Part shown: positions 52,215 through 61,239 of the stretch, in pieces | Position numbering within the stretch: the first letter of the stretch is position 1 | How the letters are laid out: every line of letters begins with the position of its first letter | Source: Flavobacterium sp. ASV13 | GTDB lineage: Bacteria > Bacteroidota > Bacteroidia > Flavobacteriales > Flavobacteriaceae | DNA length: 64,000 nt | Assembly (NCBI RefSeq): GCF_000745775.1 | Contig: NZ_JQJY01000001.1 | Location: 434,001-498,000 of the forward strand | Direction: 5' to 3' | Translations under genes and position numbers: made by a program | Notes under the pieces: model-generated | What the model saw: the letters and a program-made list of their open reading frames with translations, nothing else | The model's database searches: none | Told to the model about the DNA's origin: nothing

Positions 52215-52769
52215 TTACTTTTTTTCAATTAATTCAATACTTTGTTCCAACGATTTTTCGGTTTGAATGATATCCAAAAGGATCATTTTTAAAGTCTGTT
52301 TTGAATTTTGATCCGTAGCATTTATGTTTGAATATATAAAACTCATTAAAAATTCACTTTTATTTTTCAGTGTTTCTTTTAATTCTTCAATGTTAGAAAG
52401 TGAAGCAACTTTTTTATAATCAATTAAATAAATTTTACTGTTAGATACCGATTTCCATGCATTAATTTTAATTTGCGGAATGTAGATTCCTTTCGATTTT
52501 TTTACAATATCTAAAATTGCTACATTTTTGCTTTTATAATAAAATTGTAATGAGTCAACTAAAGATTCTTGCTTGGGAATAATTGTCTGGATATCTTCTT
52601 TAGATTCCTTTAATTCACTATCAATAGTTGAAAATACTTGGTCAATATAAACCTTGTCTTTGTGCTCAGAATTCCAATTATCAATAAAAAGAGCTATTAA
52701 AATACCTGCAATTACTGGAATGATTTCTTTGATAAATTGAATCGTGTAGTTTTTAATTTTTTGCTTCAT
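52215..52769 (-). CDS. DUF6090-like single-pass membrane protein
   Basis: The 184-residue protein has a basic start, one membrane helix (about 14-30: IIPVIAGILIALFIDNW) and a helical extracytoplasmic part. The IIPVIAGILIALFIDNWN segment is typical of DUF6090-type proteins of Bacteroidota, whose function is unknown. It is the first gene of a group of three envelope-protein genes. Confidence 0.7.
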   Translation of the reverse strand: MKQKIKNYTIQFIKEIIPVIAGILIALFIDNWNSEHKDKVYIDQVFSTIDSELKESKEDIQTIIPKQESLVDSLQFYYKSKNVAILDIVKKSKGIYIPQIKINAWKSVSNSKIYLIDYKKVASLSNIEELKETLKNKSEFLMSFIYSNINATDQNSKQTLKMILLDIIQTEKSLEQSIELIEKK

Positions 52770-53416
52770 TAATTCTATTTTTGGATAGGCGGATATTGTT
52801 ATTCTTTTACGGAATTCGGCGTTTTTTTTCTAAAAAAATAATGTTGTAGCTATACGCCGTAAAATGGTTTCGCTAATTTAATTAAATATTTGAATTAGTT
52901 GTTTAATCAATTTATTTTAATAAAATCTTGTAAATACTTCAAATCTTGATTTTAAAAATCTTGTATTTTCCCATATAATCCTTATTCTCTTTCCAAATTT
53001 GGAAAAAATAACATTATTGAATCAAAATTATAATTTACTGATTTTGAGACATTTTATATTTAGTTTAAAATTTTAACAAGTTTTTATTTATAAAAACAAT
53101 CAATTTGAACGCAAAATCTGTACACTGGATTATTGTGTACGTAAAACCGTACTTTATTACTCCTTCTTAAAACAATAATTAATCATCTTTACACTATCAG
53201 TTGCAAACATAATAACAAGTACAATCTTAACATTAAAAATGCAACCATATAATTTTCAACACATTGAATAAATATACATAAAAAAAAGGTTTTTCAATTG
53301 CCTATCAATATGATGCAATTATGAGAATGAAAAAGCATGTATTTCAGTGTCAAATAAGTATGACTATCTATTATTTACTAACCATAAATTATTTACTAAC
53401 CTTTAACCCTTAAAAA
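52770..53416. other. long intergenic region before the PL14-like gene
   Basis: The one feature seen is the TACG-N6-CGTA palindrome at 53138-53151 with ATTAATC 26 bases after it. The rest is AT-rich without a recognisable gene or RNA. Confidence 0.5.
53138..53151 (+). promoter_or_regulatory. TACG-N6-CGTA palindrome with conserved promoter spacing
   Basis: TACGTAAAACCGTA is the partner of the motif at 31551. In both places the following bases (CTTTAwTAC) and an ATTAATC 26 bases after the motif are conserved. It lies about 265 bases before the PL14-like lipoprotein gene. Confidence 0.6.
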
Positions 53417-54205
53417 ATGAAAAAAATCCTAAAATTAACAAGTTTACTATTTATTACAGCATTAGTATTTGCTTCCTGCGAAAAGGAACAAAATCTAAAT
53501 GTGGCGGAATCTGCTATTAAAGATGAGCTGAAAATCGTCAACAATTCTGTTACCGCTAAAGCCGCAGCAGAAAACGTTGTCGCGCTGGCAGGTGGTGGCG
53601 CCGGAGCCAGAACAATCACATTAGGAACAAATACATTATCTTGTCCTGGTGGTTTATGTACATCTTTCGGTGTTTGGTCAACGGGCGTTTATACTGTTTG
53701 GTTCCAAATGAAATTTAATTCAGGCTTTTATTGGAGCCGAGGCGGAAAATGCGGATACGGTATCTTAATTGGTGATCAGAATACCGGTGGCGATCCAGGA
53801 TGGGATGGAAATGGTGGTAGTGCAAGATTTATGTGGTATTGTCCAAACGGGTCAAATACTGCCAAAGGAAGCGGTGCTTATTTGCAACCATACGTTTATT
53901 ATAGAGATCAGCCTGGACAATTTGGTAATGATTTTGGAAAAAAATATTACATTCAGGAAGGCGTGACATACAACTGTCAGATATCTGTTAAGTTAAACAC
54001 TGGTTCAAATACAGACGGATACGTAAAATATTATGTAAATGGTACAGAAATCCTGAATCAAAAAATTCGTTGGGTGACTAATGATGCTAAGCGTAATGTC
54101 AATGCAGTTAGTTTACACACTTTCCGTGGTGGAAGTCAAGAATATTGGAAAGCTCCTGTAACAAGTTCTATTTACTATCCTAGTGCGTCTTGGGATGCGC
54201 AATAA
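53417..54205 (+). CDS. polysaccharide lyase 14-like lipoprotein
   Basis: The 262-residue protein has a lipoprotein signal ending in FASC, a linker, and a jelly-roll domain (about 70-262) resembling the PL14 type. Segments include WFQMKFNSGFYWSRGGKCG, GGSARFMWY, YYRDQPGQFG and ISVKLNTGSNTDGYVKYYVNG. PL14 enzymes cleave alginate or glucuronan-type acidic polysaccharides. Some homologues of this shape only bind carbohydrate, so catalysis is not certain. A terminator follows, so it is a single-gene unit. Confidence 0.75.
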   Translation: MKKILKLTSLLFITALVFASCEKEQNLNVAESAIKDELKIVNNSVTAKAAAENVVALAGGGAGARTITLGTNTLSCPGGLCTSFGVWSTGVYTVWFQMKFNSGFYWSRGGKCGYGILIGDQNTGGDPGWDGNGGSARFMWYCPNGSNTAKGSGAYLQPYVYYRDQPGQFGNDFGKKYYIQEGVTYNCQISVKLNTGSNTDGYVKYYVNGTEILNQKIRWVTNDAKRNVNAVSLHTFRGGSQEYWKAPVTSSIYYPSASWDAQ

Positions 54206-54245
54206 TAATTAATTACTTTAAAACAATCACTTTTTAGTAAATAAA

Positions 54246-54274
54246 ACAGCCGCCCACAAAGGCGGCTTGTTTTT
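54246..54274 (+). terminator. intrinsic terminator of the PL14-like gene
   Basis: AGCCGCC and GGCGGCT pair around CACAAA, followed by TGTTTTT. Confidence 0.85.
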
Positions 54275-54300
54275 AAAACTGATAAAACGAATTAATCTAA

Positions 54301-55305
54301 TTATTTCTGATCAACAAAAACGTACAACTTTTGTATTTTTCCGCTTTGAATTACAAACAAATCCATTCCGCTTACTACAGCTGGTTTTACTTTTGAACCA
54401 AACTGCCAATACAATCTAACTACATTGTGATTCGTTTCTACTGATTTTGCAGTAAATCTAAAATCAGGATTTTTACTCTGAAGTTCTACAATAAATTTAC
54501 TGATATCCTCTGTTCCTTCGGCAATAAAATGATGGTCTACCATTTCTACATTCGGTGCATAAATTTCATTTAATAAAGCTTTACGTTTTGCTTCATCTTT
54601 TTCATTCCAAATTTTAAGATGATTCTCAACTATAACTGTATTCTTTTTGGCATCGAAATCATCTGCAGAAACTTTTTTAACTACATTATTCTTTGGCGAC
54701 CATAATACCGTTTTTGGATGTGATTTTTCATATCCTTTTCCATTCGGATAAGAAACCAATTCCATTTTAGAACCCCATGGCGTTTCAAAATAAACCCAAG
54801 ATTCTCCGGCTGTATCGCCAGATGGCGTTGTAAAAGGTTCTCCCAATATTTTTACACCTTTACTCTTTAAATATTGTACAGCAACATTAATATCATTCAC
54901 ATAAAATGCAATATGCGATGCTCCAATATCATCTGTATTTGGATGATTGATACTTCCTTTATTTTCGGCATATTCAAATACTTCTATGCTGGCTCCATTT
55001 CCTGCATTTATCATTTTAATGGTAACAGCACCCGTGTTAGGATTGATGTTATTTAATTTCTTCCAATCAGTGTCAAGCGGAATTGGTCCTAATTGTGTTA
55101 CTGGTTTAAAACCAAGTACATCATCAAAAAATGTAACGGCTTTATTGAGATCCGGAACATTAATTCCGACATGATCTATTCCCACAATGTCTATATTTTT
55201 TTGAGCTATTGTTTTTTCTGAAGCCGAAAAAAGTATTAATACATTCAACATTGCTGCAGCTGAAGTCTGCACTTTTCTATTTGATATTTTATGATTTGTT
55301 TTCAT
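54301..55305 (-). CDS. exported VOC (glyoxalase-like) and SnoaL-like fusion protein
   Basis: The 334-residue protein has a signal sequence (cleavage near KTIAQ). A VOC domain (about 40-190) shows GIDHVGINVPDLNKAV and a second half with ASHIAFYVNDI. A C-terminal SnoaL/NTF2-like domain (about 220-334) shows HLKIWNEKDEAKRKALLNEIYAP and the final LYVFVDQK. Both domains bind small organic molecules. The fusion plus export is uncommon. It lies 42 bases after an SDR gene on the same strand, so they probably act on related substrates. Confidence 0.85.
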   Translation of the reverse strand: MKTNHKISNRKVQTSAAAMLNVLILFSASEKTIAQKNIDIVGIDHVGINVPDLNKAVTFFDDVLGFKPVTQLGPIPLDTDWKKLNNINPNTGAVTIKMINAGNGASIEVFEYAENKGSINHPNTDDIGASHIAFYVNDINVAVQYLKSKGVKILGEPFTTPSGDTAGESWVYFETPWGSKMELVSYPNGKGYEKSHPKTVLWSPKNNVVKKVSADDFDAKKNTVIVENHLKIWNEKDEAKRKALLNEIYAPNVEMVDHHFIAEGTEDISKFIVELQSKNPDFRFTAKSVETNHNVVRLYWQFGSKVKPAVVSGMDLFVIQSGKIQKLYVFVDQK

Positions 55306-55347
55306 TTTTATAAAACTCTTTTGAATAAATTATTTGATGTTTAAAAA

Positions 55348-56205
55348 TTAATTAGTGTAAGCTGCTACCCATTTTGCTTTAATATTAGCACGGGCTTCAA
55401 TAAATTCTTTGTCAGTTCCCTGAGCAATGGCGTCAAGTGGAAAACGAAGTGGTCGCTCCCCTTTTTTCATACTTACTAATTCTAAAATACCATCAGCAAT
55501 AGTTTGCGGATTCATATCGAACTGAGCCATTTTACCAAATAATGCTGTACCTAATGCGTTGAATTTTTCTGATGCAGCTTCTCCATATTCTTCTATAATT
55601 TCAGCTTTATCTGCATGAATACCTGCTTTAGAACCGTTATTCATTTCGGTTGGATAAACTCCTGGCTGAATGCTTACATTTTCAATTCCGTAAGCTGCAA
55701 GTTCATCTTGCAAACCTTCTGTAAAACTTTCAACTACAAGTTTTGATGCGATATACGGAATCATAAAAGGAAGTGTATGTCCGCTTGCTCCAGTTGTAAT
55801 GTTGATGACAAGTCCGTTTTTTTCTTTTCTCATAGAAGGAAGTACTGCCTGATACATACGAAGAACGCTGTAAACATTCACATCGAACATTTTACGAACC
55901 TGATCAATAGAATAACCTTCAAGCAAACCAAAACCACTTACTGCCGCGTTATTGATAAGAACATCAATTTTTCCGTATTTAATTAGGATTTTTTCGACAG
56001 CTTCACGAACCGATGCATCGTCTGTAATATCGATATCGACTACTTCAATGTTTTCTATTGCTTCCAGTTCTTTTGCCGGAATAGCATTTTTATCTTTTGT
56101 GTTGCGCATTCCTGCAATAACTGAATGACCAGCATTTGCTAATGTTACTGCTGTAAGTTTTCCAAAGCCTGTACTTGTTCCTGTAATAAAAATTGTTTTT
56201 GACAT
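55348..56205 (-). CDS. SDR family oxidoreductase
   Basis: The 285-residue protein has TGTSTGFG, NNAAVSGFG and YIASK (catalytic Tyr and Lys), a classical SDR of the group usually encoded next to regulators. It is the first gene of a unit with the VOC/SnoaL protein. An Fnr-type palindrome lies 100-115 bases upstream of its start and a Crp/Fnr-family gene lies upstream, which suggests direct control. Confidence 0.92.
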   Translation of the reverse strand: MSKTIFITGTSTGFGKLTAVTLANAGHSVIAGMRNTKDKNAIPAKELEAIENIEVVDIDITDDASVREAVEKILIKYGKIDVLINNAAVSGFGLLEGYSIDQVRKMFDVNVYSVLRMYQAVLPSMRKEKNGLVINITTGASGHTLPFMIPYIASKLVVESFTEGLQDELAAYGIENVSIQPGVYPTEMNNGSKAGIHADKAEIIEEYGEAASEKFNALGTALFGKMAQFDMNPQTIADGILELVSMKKGERPLRFPLDAIAQGTDKEFIEARANIKAKWVAAYTN

Positions 56206-56304
56206 GATTTCTAATATTTAAATGTTTATAATGTTTGTTTCTTTTGAACATTACAAAGTTGCGCTTAATGCAAAACCTGCACATTGATTAGAAATAAGTA
56301 AAAA

Positions 56305-56320
56305 CTTGATTTGGATCAAG
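56305..56320. promoter_or_regulatory. FNR-type palindrome
   Basis: CTTGATTTGGATCAAG is a perfect palindrome in its arms and matches the TTGAT-N4-ATCAA box. It lies between the Crp/Fnr gene and the SDR gene on the same strand. Confidence 0.65.
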
Positions 56321-56334
56321 AGTTTGGATTAGGC

Positions 56335-56361
56335 ATAAAAAAAGGAGCTTTAAAAGCTCCT
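56335..56361 (-). terminator. intrinsic terminator of the Crp/Fnr gene
   Basis: On the minus strand AGGAGCTT and AAGCTCCT pair around TTA, followed by a T run. It lies just after the Crp/Fnr stop codon. Confidence 0.85.
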
Positions 56362-56369
56362 GATGTTAT

Positions 56370-56948
56370 TTATTTTTTTGCCGTCTGTTTTCGAATGCGA
56401 CTTAATGTTTCTGGCGTCATTCCAAGATAGGAAGCAATCATAGTTTGAGGAATTCGGGAAGCAAAGCCCGGATATTTATTTACAAAGTTCAGATACTTTT
56501 CTTCAGCAGTTAAGGTCAGCGAAGCCTGAATTCGGTTTTGAGCAGCAATAAAACTTCTTTGCAAAATCATGTTTACCATATTATTAAAAGCTGGGATTTC
56601 TCTGCAAAGCAATTCAAAATTTTCATGCGTAAAAAGCACAAGTTCTGTATCTTCAATGGCATCAATATTGAAACGGGACGGTTGCTGCATCATCAAACTT
56701 TCGCGATCTCCTGTCCACCAATTTTCAATACTGAAATTATTTACATGCTCACTTCCTTTTTCATCAACAGTATATGTTCTAACACAACCTTGAGTAATAA
56801 AAGCATCGTATTTCCAAACATCTCCTTCCTGAAGCAGATATTGTCTTTTACGAAGTTTTTTAATTATAGCAAATGATTGTATACGTTCTGATTCAGCCTC
56901 AGTGAATTCGGCTTTTTCTTCAATATATTTTTGGAATATTTCATACAT
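56370..56948 (-). CDS. Crp/Fnr family transcriptional regulator
   Basis: The 192-residue protein has a cyclic-nucleotide-binding-type N-terminal domain (about 20-115, with LQEGDVWKYDAFITQGCVRTY) and a C-terminal HTH region (about 150-190, IPQTMIASYLGMTPETLSRIRK). No Fe-S cysteine cluster is visible at the N-terminus, so oxygen sensing as in FNR is unlikely. The palindrome at 56305-56320 in front of the neighbouring SDR gene is a good candidate target. Confidence 0.93.
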   Translation of the reverse strand: MYEIFQKYIEEKAEFTEAESERIQSFAIIKKLRKRQYLLQEGDVWKYDAFITQGCVRTYTVDEKGSEHVNNFSIENWWTGDRESLMMQQPSRFNIDAIEDTELVLFTHENFELLCREIPAFNNMVNMILQRSFIAAQNRIQASLTLTAEEKYLNFVNKYPGFASRIPQTMIASYLGMTPETLSRIRKQTAKK

Positions 56949-57032
56949 AGAATGTAAAATTATACAAAAGACATTTGATGAACAAACTTTTCAAACGCTA
57001 CATAACTATTAGAAATACAAAAACTATGTTGA

Positions 57033-58757
57033 TTAATCCATAACAGAAGCCGATGATGTAATTTTAAAATCAGCATATCGCCATGAATTATCAAAAGCCG
57101 ATTTAATTTTCAATGCCTCATTTTCTTTTTTCTGCTTTATTAAAGAATTATAAAGTCCAATTAAAGCGTAGCCGTTTTTTGTCCAGATTTGCAAATCTTT
57201 TTGATAGATTTTTTCTGCTTCGCTGTATTTTCCAGCTTTGATTAGCACCGCTCCTAAATAATGCCGTACCGAAAAAAACCAATCGGGCGGTTCATTATAA
57301 TTAAGATGATCTTCAATAACAATTGCCTCATTTAATAGTGAGATAGCTTTGTTTGAATCATTTTTCTTTGAAGCAATTCCTGCAGCTAGAACTTTTGAAG
57401 CAATCTTCACAAGATCTTCAGTAGTATTAATATTCCAAATTGTAATATCTTTTAATACTGCATTTTTTGATAATTTATCAAGAACGATAAATTCCTTTTC
57501 AGCATTTTTTAAATCATTTTTACCCAGATACGCCATTCCTCTCGCATAATGCCAAACAGCTTCCGGATAAATTAGATCTTTGCCTGGTTTAGGAAGTGAA
57601 ATTATTGTATCCCACATTGAAAATTTTACGGCAATATAATACGGAATAGTATAATAATGCTGCAAAGTCCCCCATCCCGGCTGACGCATTATTTCGACTG
57701 AAGTATGTTCTTGAAGTTTTTTTGCGGCATTCCAAGCCAATTTAGAATTCCCTTCCAAAGCTGCTGTTGCGGCTAAAAAATGATAATTATGCGGATAATA
57801 TCCTAACGGATAAGCGCCTTGCGCGTGACATAATGTTGTATAAAGACTATCTACTTTTACCGCCTCAATATTTGAAAGTGAACCTTCATGATAATCTCCA
57901 GTGCGAATATATATGTGCGATGGCATGTGAATCAAATGTCCTGATCCGGGAACCAAAGTTTCAAGCAATTTGGCACTTTTCAAAGCCTTTTCAGGAGTTG
58001 CAGAAGCTTCAATAGCATGTACATAAAAATGATGAGCGCCAGGATGTTTCGGATTTTTAACCATTAGCTCTTCTAAAACTTTCACTATTTCAGGAGTCCA
58101 CTCTTTTGCTACACCAGTGTTTTTATCATATAAATCCCAAGGATGAAGATTCATTAAGGATTCGGCATATAGCGCACCAATATCAGGATCTAAAGAGAAT
58201 TTCACATACACTTTTTTCATCGCTGCTGCGTATGCAATATCCAATGGTTTTCGGTCCGAAGGAGGATTTGCAACATATCTCACCGTTAATGCGTCAATAA
58301 GTGCCTTTTCTTTTGGAGAACAATTTGCAGAAAGTTGCTTTGCTTTTTGGACCGCAGCATATGCCCGCTGAAAATTATCTTCTTCCATTCCGGCATTGTA
58401 GTTTGGACCCAAAACATAAGCAAATCCCCAAAATGCCATTGCACAATTGGAATCTAAACGTGAAGCTTCATAAAATGATCTTGCAGCTTCAGCATGATTG
58501 AAACCATACGCCAGCATCATTCCCTGATTAAAATACTGTTGAACTTCCTGATTATGGGTCGAAATTTTAAAATCAATACCGCCAAGACCTTTAAATTTCG
58601 GTGCTTTTTTATTAAGCGTATACCAATCTTTATCTGTTGTCTTTGGAACATAACACCCCTGATTAGACGTTATCGGAGTTGATTTCGTTTCAGCATTTTT
58701 ATTTTTATTGCACGCAAAAAGCAAAAAAACAGCAAGAATTAAATAATAATGTTTCAT
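57033..58757 (-). CDS. TPR-repeat lipoprotein
   Basis: The protein is about 574 residues from the ATG giving MKHYYLIL; the codon just before is a TTG. The signal ends in LFAC (lipobox). TPR-type helical repeats run through most of the chain, including QYFNQGMMLAYGFNHAEAARSF, YPEAVWHYARGMAYLGKNDLKNAEKEF and FFSVRHYLGAVLIKAGKYSEAEK (read as separate units). This family is widespread and of unknown function; it probably scaffolds an envelope complex. No operon partner is seen. Confidence 0.85.
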   Translation of the reverse strand: MKHYYLILAVFLLFACNKNKNAETKSTPITSNQGCYVPKTTDKDWYTLNKKAPKFKGLGGIDFKISTHNQEVQQYFNQGMMLAYGFNHAEAARSFYEASRLDSNCAMAFWGFAYVLGPNYNAGMEEDNFQRAYAAVQKAKQLSANCSPKEKALIDALTVRYVANPPSDRKPLDIAYAAAMKKVYVKFSLDPDIGALYAESLMNLHPWDLYDKNTGVAKEWTPEIVKVLEELMVKNPKHPGAHHFYVHAIEASATPEKALKSAKLLETLVPGSGHLIHMPSHIYIRTGDYHEGSLSNIEAVKVDSLYTTLCHAQGAYPLGYYPHNYHFLAATAALEGNSKLAWNAAKKLQEHTSVEIMRQPGWGTLQHYYTIPYYIAVKFSMWDTIISLPKPGKDLIYPEAVWHYARGMAYLGKNDLKNAEKEFIVLDKLSKNAVLKDITIWNINTTEDLVKIASKVLAAGIASKKNDSNKAISLLNEAIVIEDHLNYNEPPDWFFSVRHYLGAVLIKAGKYSEAEKIYQKDLQIWTKNGYALIGLYNSLIKQKKENEALKIKSAFDNSWRYADFKITSSASVMD

Positions 58758-58962
58758 CAAAAGAATATTTTATTTAATAAATCAGTGTCAAAAGCTCGTT
58801 AGAAAAGAAAATCGAGTTTTCTTAAACAAACTTACAAAAATTAAACTAAATAACTGTTTATCAAATCAATAGAGTTATGATGTTTAATTTACAACTACTA
58901 CAAATCTTTTCAAATCAATATTAAAAAAATCACTATTTTTAACTAACCTTCATTTTTGTACT

Positions 58963-60570
58963 ATGACAGATACATCTCAACTCCGAAGCTCCATTTTTAG
59001 ACACCTTGACGGTTTAGCAGTTGCTCCGGTGGCAATAGCATTAAAGAAAAAAGAAGTTTTAGCACTCATTCTTGACAAAAAGCAAATACAACTGGCAGAA
59101 CTTGCTACAATTTTTAAAGCAAATGAAGGCTATCTGAATGTCGGTTTAAGAATTCTGGCTTCACAAGGATTTTTAGAGTACGAGGTCAATAACAAAACAC
59201 AGGAAATTACGATTTCTGTAAATGAAAAATCAGAAATTGCTTTTTCACTATTCTATCTTTATGAAGATGTTGTCGATTTGCTTCAATTTTCGGCACATTT
59301 TCATCCGCGTCTTTTTGAAGATGCACCTTTTGAAAAACTCGACAGTATTTTTGAAAAATATAAAAAAAATTATGAACTTAAATCTTCCGATAATAACTTT
59401 ACGAACAATATTCAAAACCAAATTTTGAAACATATCGAAGGTTATTTAATCGGACCGACAATAGTACGCCTGGCGATGAAAGGAATGTTTCATAAATATT
59501 TTATGGAAACTTCTTTTAAACCAGAAGAGTTTCATAAATCTCCGGAAAATTTCAAAAAAATATTAGATTTCTTTGTCCATCTTGGTTGGTTTTTAGAAAA
59601 AAAAGGAAATTATCAATTTACAGATGTTGGTTTATTTTTCGCAAAAAGAGCCAGTGCTTATGGCGTTACGGTTTCTTACTTGCCCACTTTTGCCAAAATT
59701 GAAGAGCTAATCTTTGGCGATCCCGCAGTTTTAAGAATGATAGCCGATGGAGAAAACGAAATTCACGTGGACCGCGAAATGAATGTTTGGGGAAGCGGTG
59801 GTGCGCACGAAACTTATTTTAAAATTGTCGATGAGATTATAATCAAACTTTTCAATTTGCCTATTGAGGAACAACCAAAAGGCATTTTGGATATGGGTTG
59901 CGGAAATGGTGCTTTCCTTCAGCATATTTTTGAAGTAATTGACAGACAAACTTTAAGAGGAAAAATACTTGATGAATACCCATTATTTTTGGTTGGAGCT
60001 GATTATAACCAAGCTGCGCTGAAAGTAACCCGTGCCAATCTTATAAAAGCTGATATTTGGGCAAAAGTAATATGGGGCGATATTGGACGTCCGGATTTAC
60101 TTTCAGATGATTTGAGAGAAAATTATAATATTGATTTGAAGGATTTACTAAACGTAAGAACATTTTTGGATCATAATCGCATTTGGGAAGATCCGAAAAA
60201 CAGCAATAAAGAAAGAAATAGCAATTCTACTGGCGCATTTGCTTTTAGGGGAAAAAGACTCAGCAACAATCTGGTCGAAGATAATCTCTTGGAACATTTG
60301 CAAAAATGGTCGCCCTATGTGCGTAAATTTGGTTTGCTTTTAATTGAATTGCATACGATAAATCCAAAACTAACGGCCAATAATTTAGGAAAAACTGCTG
60401 CAACAGCTTATGATGCTACTCATGGTTTTTCTGATCAGTATATTGTTGAAATTGATGTTTTTAATAAAATCGCTGCTGAAGCTGGTTTGTTTCCAGATAA
60501 ATCCTTCTTCAGACGATTCCCAGATGCTGACACCGCGACTGTTAGTATCAATTTGTTGAAAGGAAACTGA
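58963..60570 (+). CDS. AprA-like class I SAM-dependent methyltransferase
   Basis: The 535-residue protein has a winged-helix N-terminal half like that of O-methyltransferases (about 20-100), a second helical domain and a Rossmann methyltransferase core. The SAM motif I, ILDMGCGNGAF, spans residues 308-318, with a second acidic residue in VGADYN. The overall layout resembles the AprA/MT-type methyltransferases known from natural-product pathways. No polyketide or peptide synthase is nearby, so the acceptor cannot be named. Confidence 0.8.
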   Translation: MTDTSQLRSSIFRHLDGLAVAPVAIALKKKEVLALILDKKQIQLAELATIFKANEGYLNVGLRILASQGFLEYEVNNKTQEITISVNEKSEIAFSLFYLYEDVVDLLQFSAHFHPRLFEDAPFEKLDSIFEKYKKNYELKSSDNNFTNNIQNQILKHIEGYLIGPTIVRLAMKGMFHKYFMETSFKPEEFHKSPENFKKILDFFVHLGWFLEKKGNYQFTDVGLFFAKRASAYGVTVSYLPTFAKIEELIFGDPAVLRMIADGENEIHVDREMNVWGSGGAHETYFKIVDEIIIKLFNLPIEEQPKGILDMGCGNGAFLQHIFEVIDRQTLRGKILDEYPLFLVGADYNQAALKVTRANLIKADIWAKVIWGDIGRPDLLSDDLRENYNIDLKDLLNVRTFLDHNRIWEDPKNSNKERNSNSTGAFAFRGKRLSNNLVEDNLLEHLQKWSPYVRKFGLLLIELHTINPKLTANNLGKTAATAYDATHGFSDQYIVEIDVFNKIAAEAGLFPDKSFFRRFPDADTATVSINLLKGN

Positions 60571-60592
60571 ATTTCAAAGATTACTTAAAATA

Positions 60593-60628
60593 AAAAAACT
60601 CCAAAATCAAATGACTTTGGAGTTTTTT
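60593..60628 (+). terminator. intrinsic terminator of the methyltransferase gene
   Basis: Perfect 13-base arms (AAAAAACTCCAAA and TTTGGAGTTTTTT) enclose about ten bases. Confidence 0.9.
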
Positions 60629-60646
60629 ATATGATATCTCAAAATA

Positions 60647-61099
60647 TTACATTTCGTTCAAGTCGTTGAATTCGTGTAAAGATTTTAATGTACTTTCGTA
60701 AAATAAGATAGCCGCGATAAGGTTTCCTTTATCAGAATATGGCATCATCTTTCTTTGAAACTCTACTGTCGTATCCAAGAAAGTTGTAGTTCCTAACGCT
60801 TGACCGTCTAAAACTTTTTTGTGCTCATTATCATCTGGAATACCTAAGTCTGCCATAGTAACACCTGGTTTAGTAACCAAAGCAATGTAAGGCAAAGTTT
60901 TTACCAATACTTTAATGCGCTCAATGTACAATTCTAAAAGCTCTCCTTTTTGCATACCGCTCAATTCTTTTTGATCGTGGTATTTACGGATTAGTGCTGT
61001 TGTACTGATAATACTTCTTGGAGCATTTTTTGCTTGTGCTGATACAGCTACAGTCGCCAAGAAGCAAAGGAAACTTAGTAAGAAAATCTTGCTCTTCAT
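60647..61099 (-). CDS. exported protein of unknown function
   Basis: The 150-residue protein has a signal peptide (cleavage near VSAQA). The mature part is mostly helical (TTALIRKYHDQKELSGMQK, ELLELYIERIKVLVKTLPY) with no catalytic motif. The family was not recognised; similar small exported proteins are common in Flavobacterium. Confidence 0.7.
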   Translation of the reverse strand: MKSKIFLLSFLCFLATVAVSAQAKNAPRSIISTTALIRKYHDQKELSGMQKGELLELYIERIKVLVKTLPYIALVTKPGVTMADLGIPDDNEHKKVLDGQALGTTTFLDTTVEFQRKMMPYSDKGNLIAAILFYESTLKSLHEFNDLNEM

Positions 61100-61239
61100 T
61101 TGTTAGTAGATTTGGTTAATTGTGATGGAAACAAAAATATATAAATTAACTTAAATTGCAACTTAATTAATTTCTTTTTTGCAATTAAATTTTTATTCTT
61201 AAAATATTGTAGCTAAAAAACTACAATTAATGTAATTTT

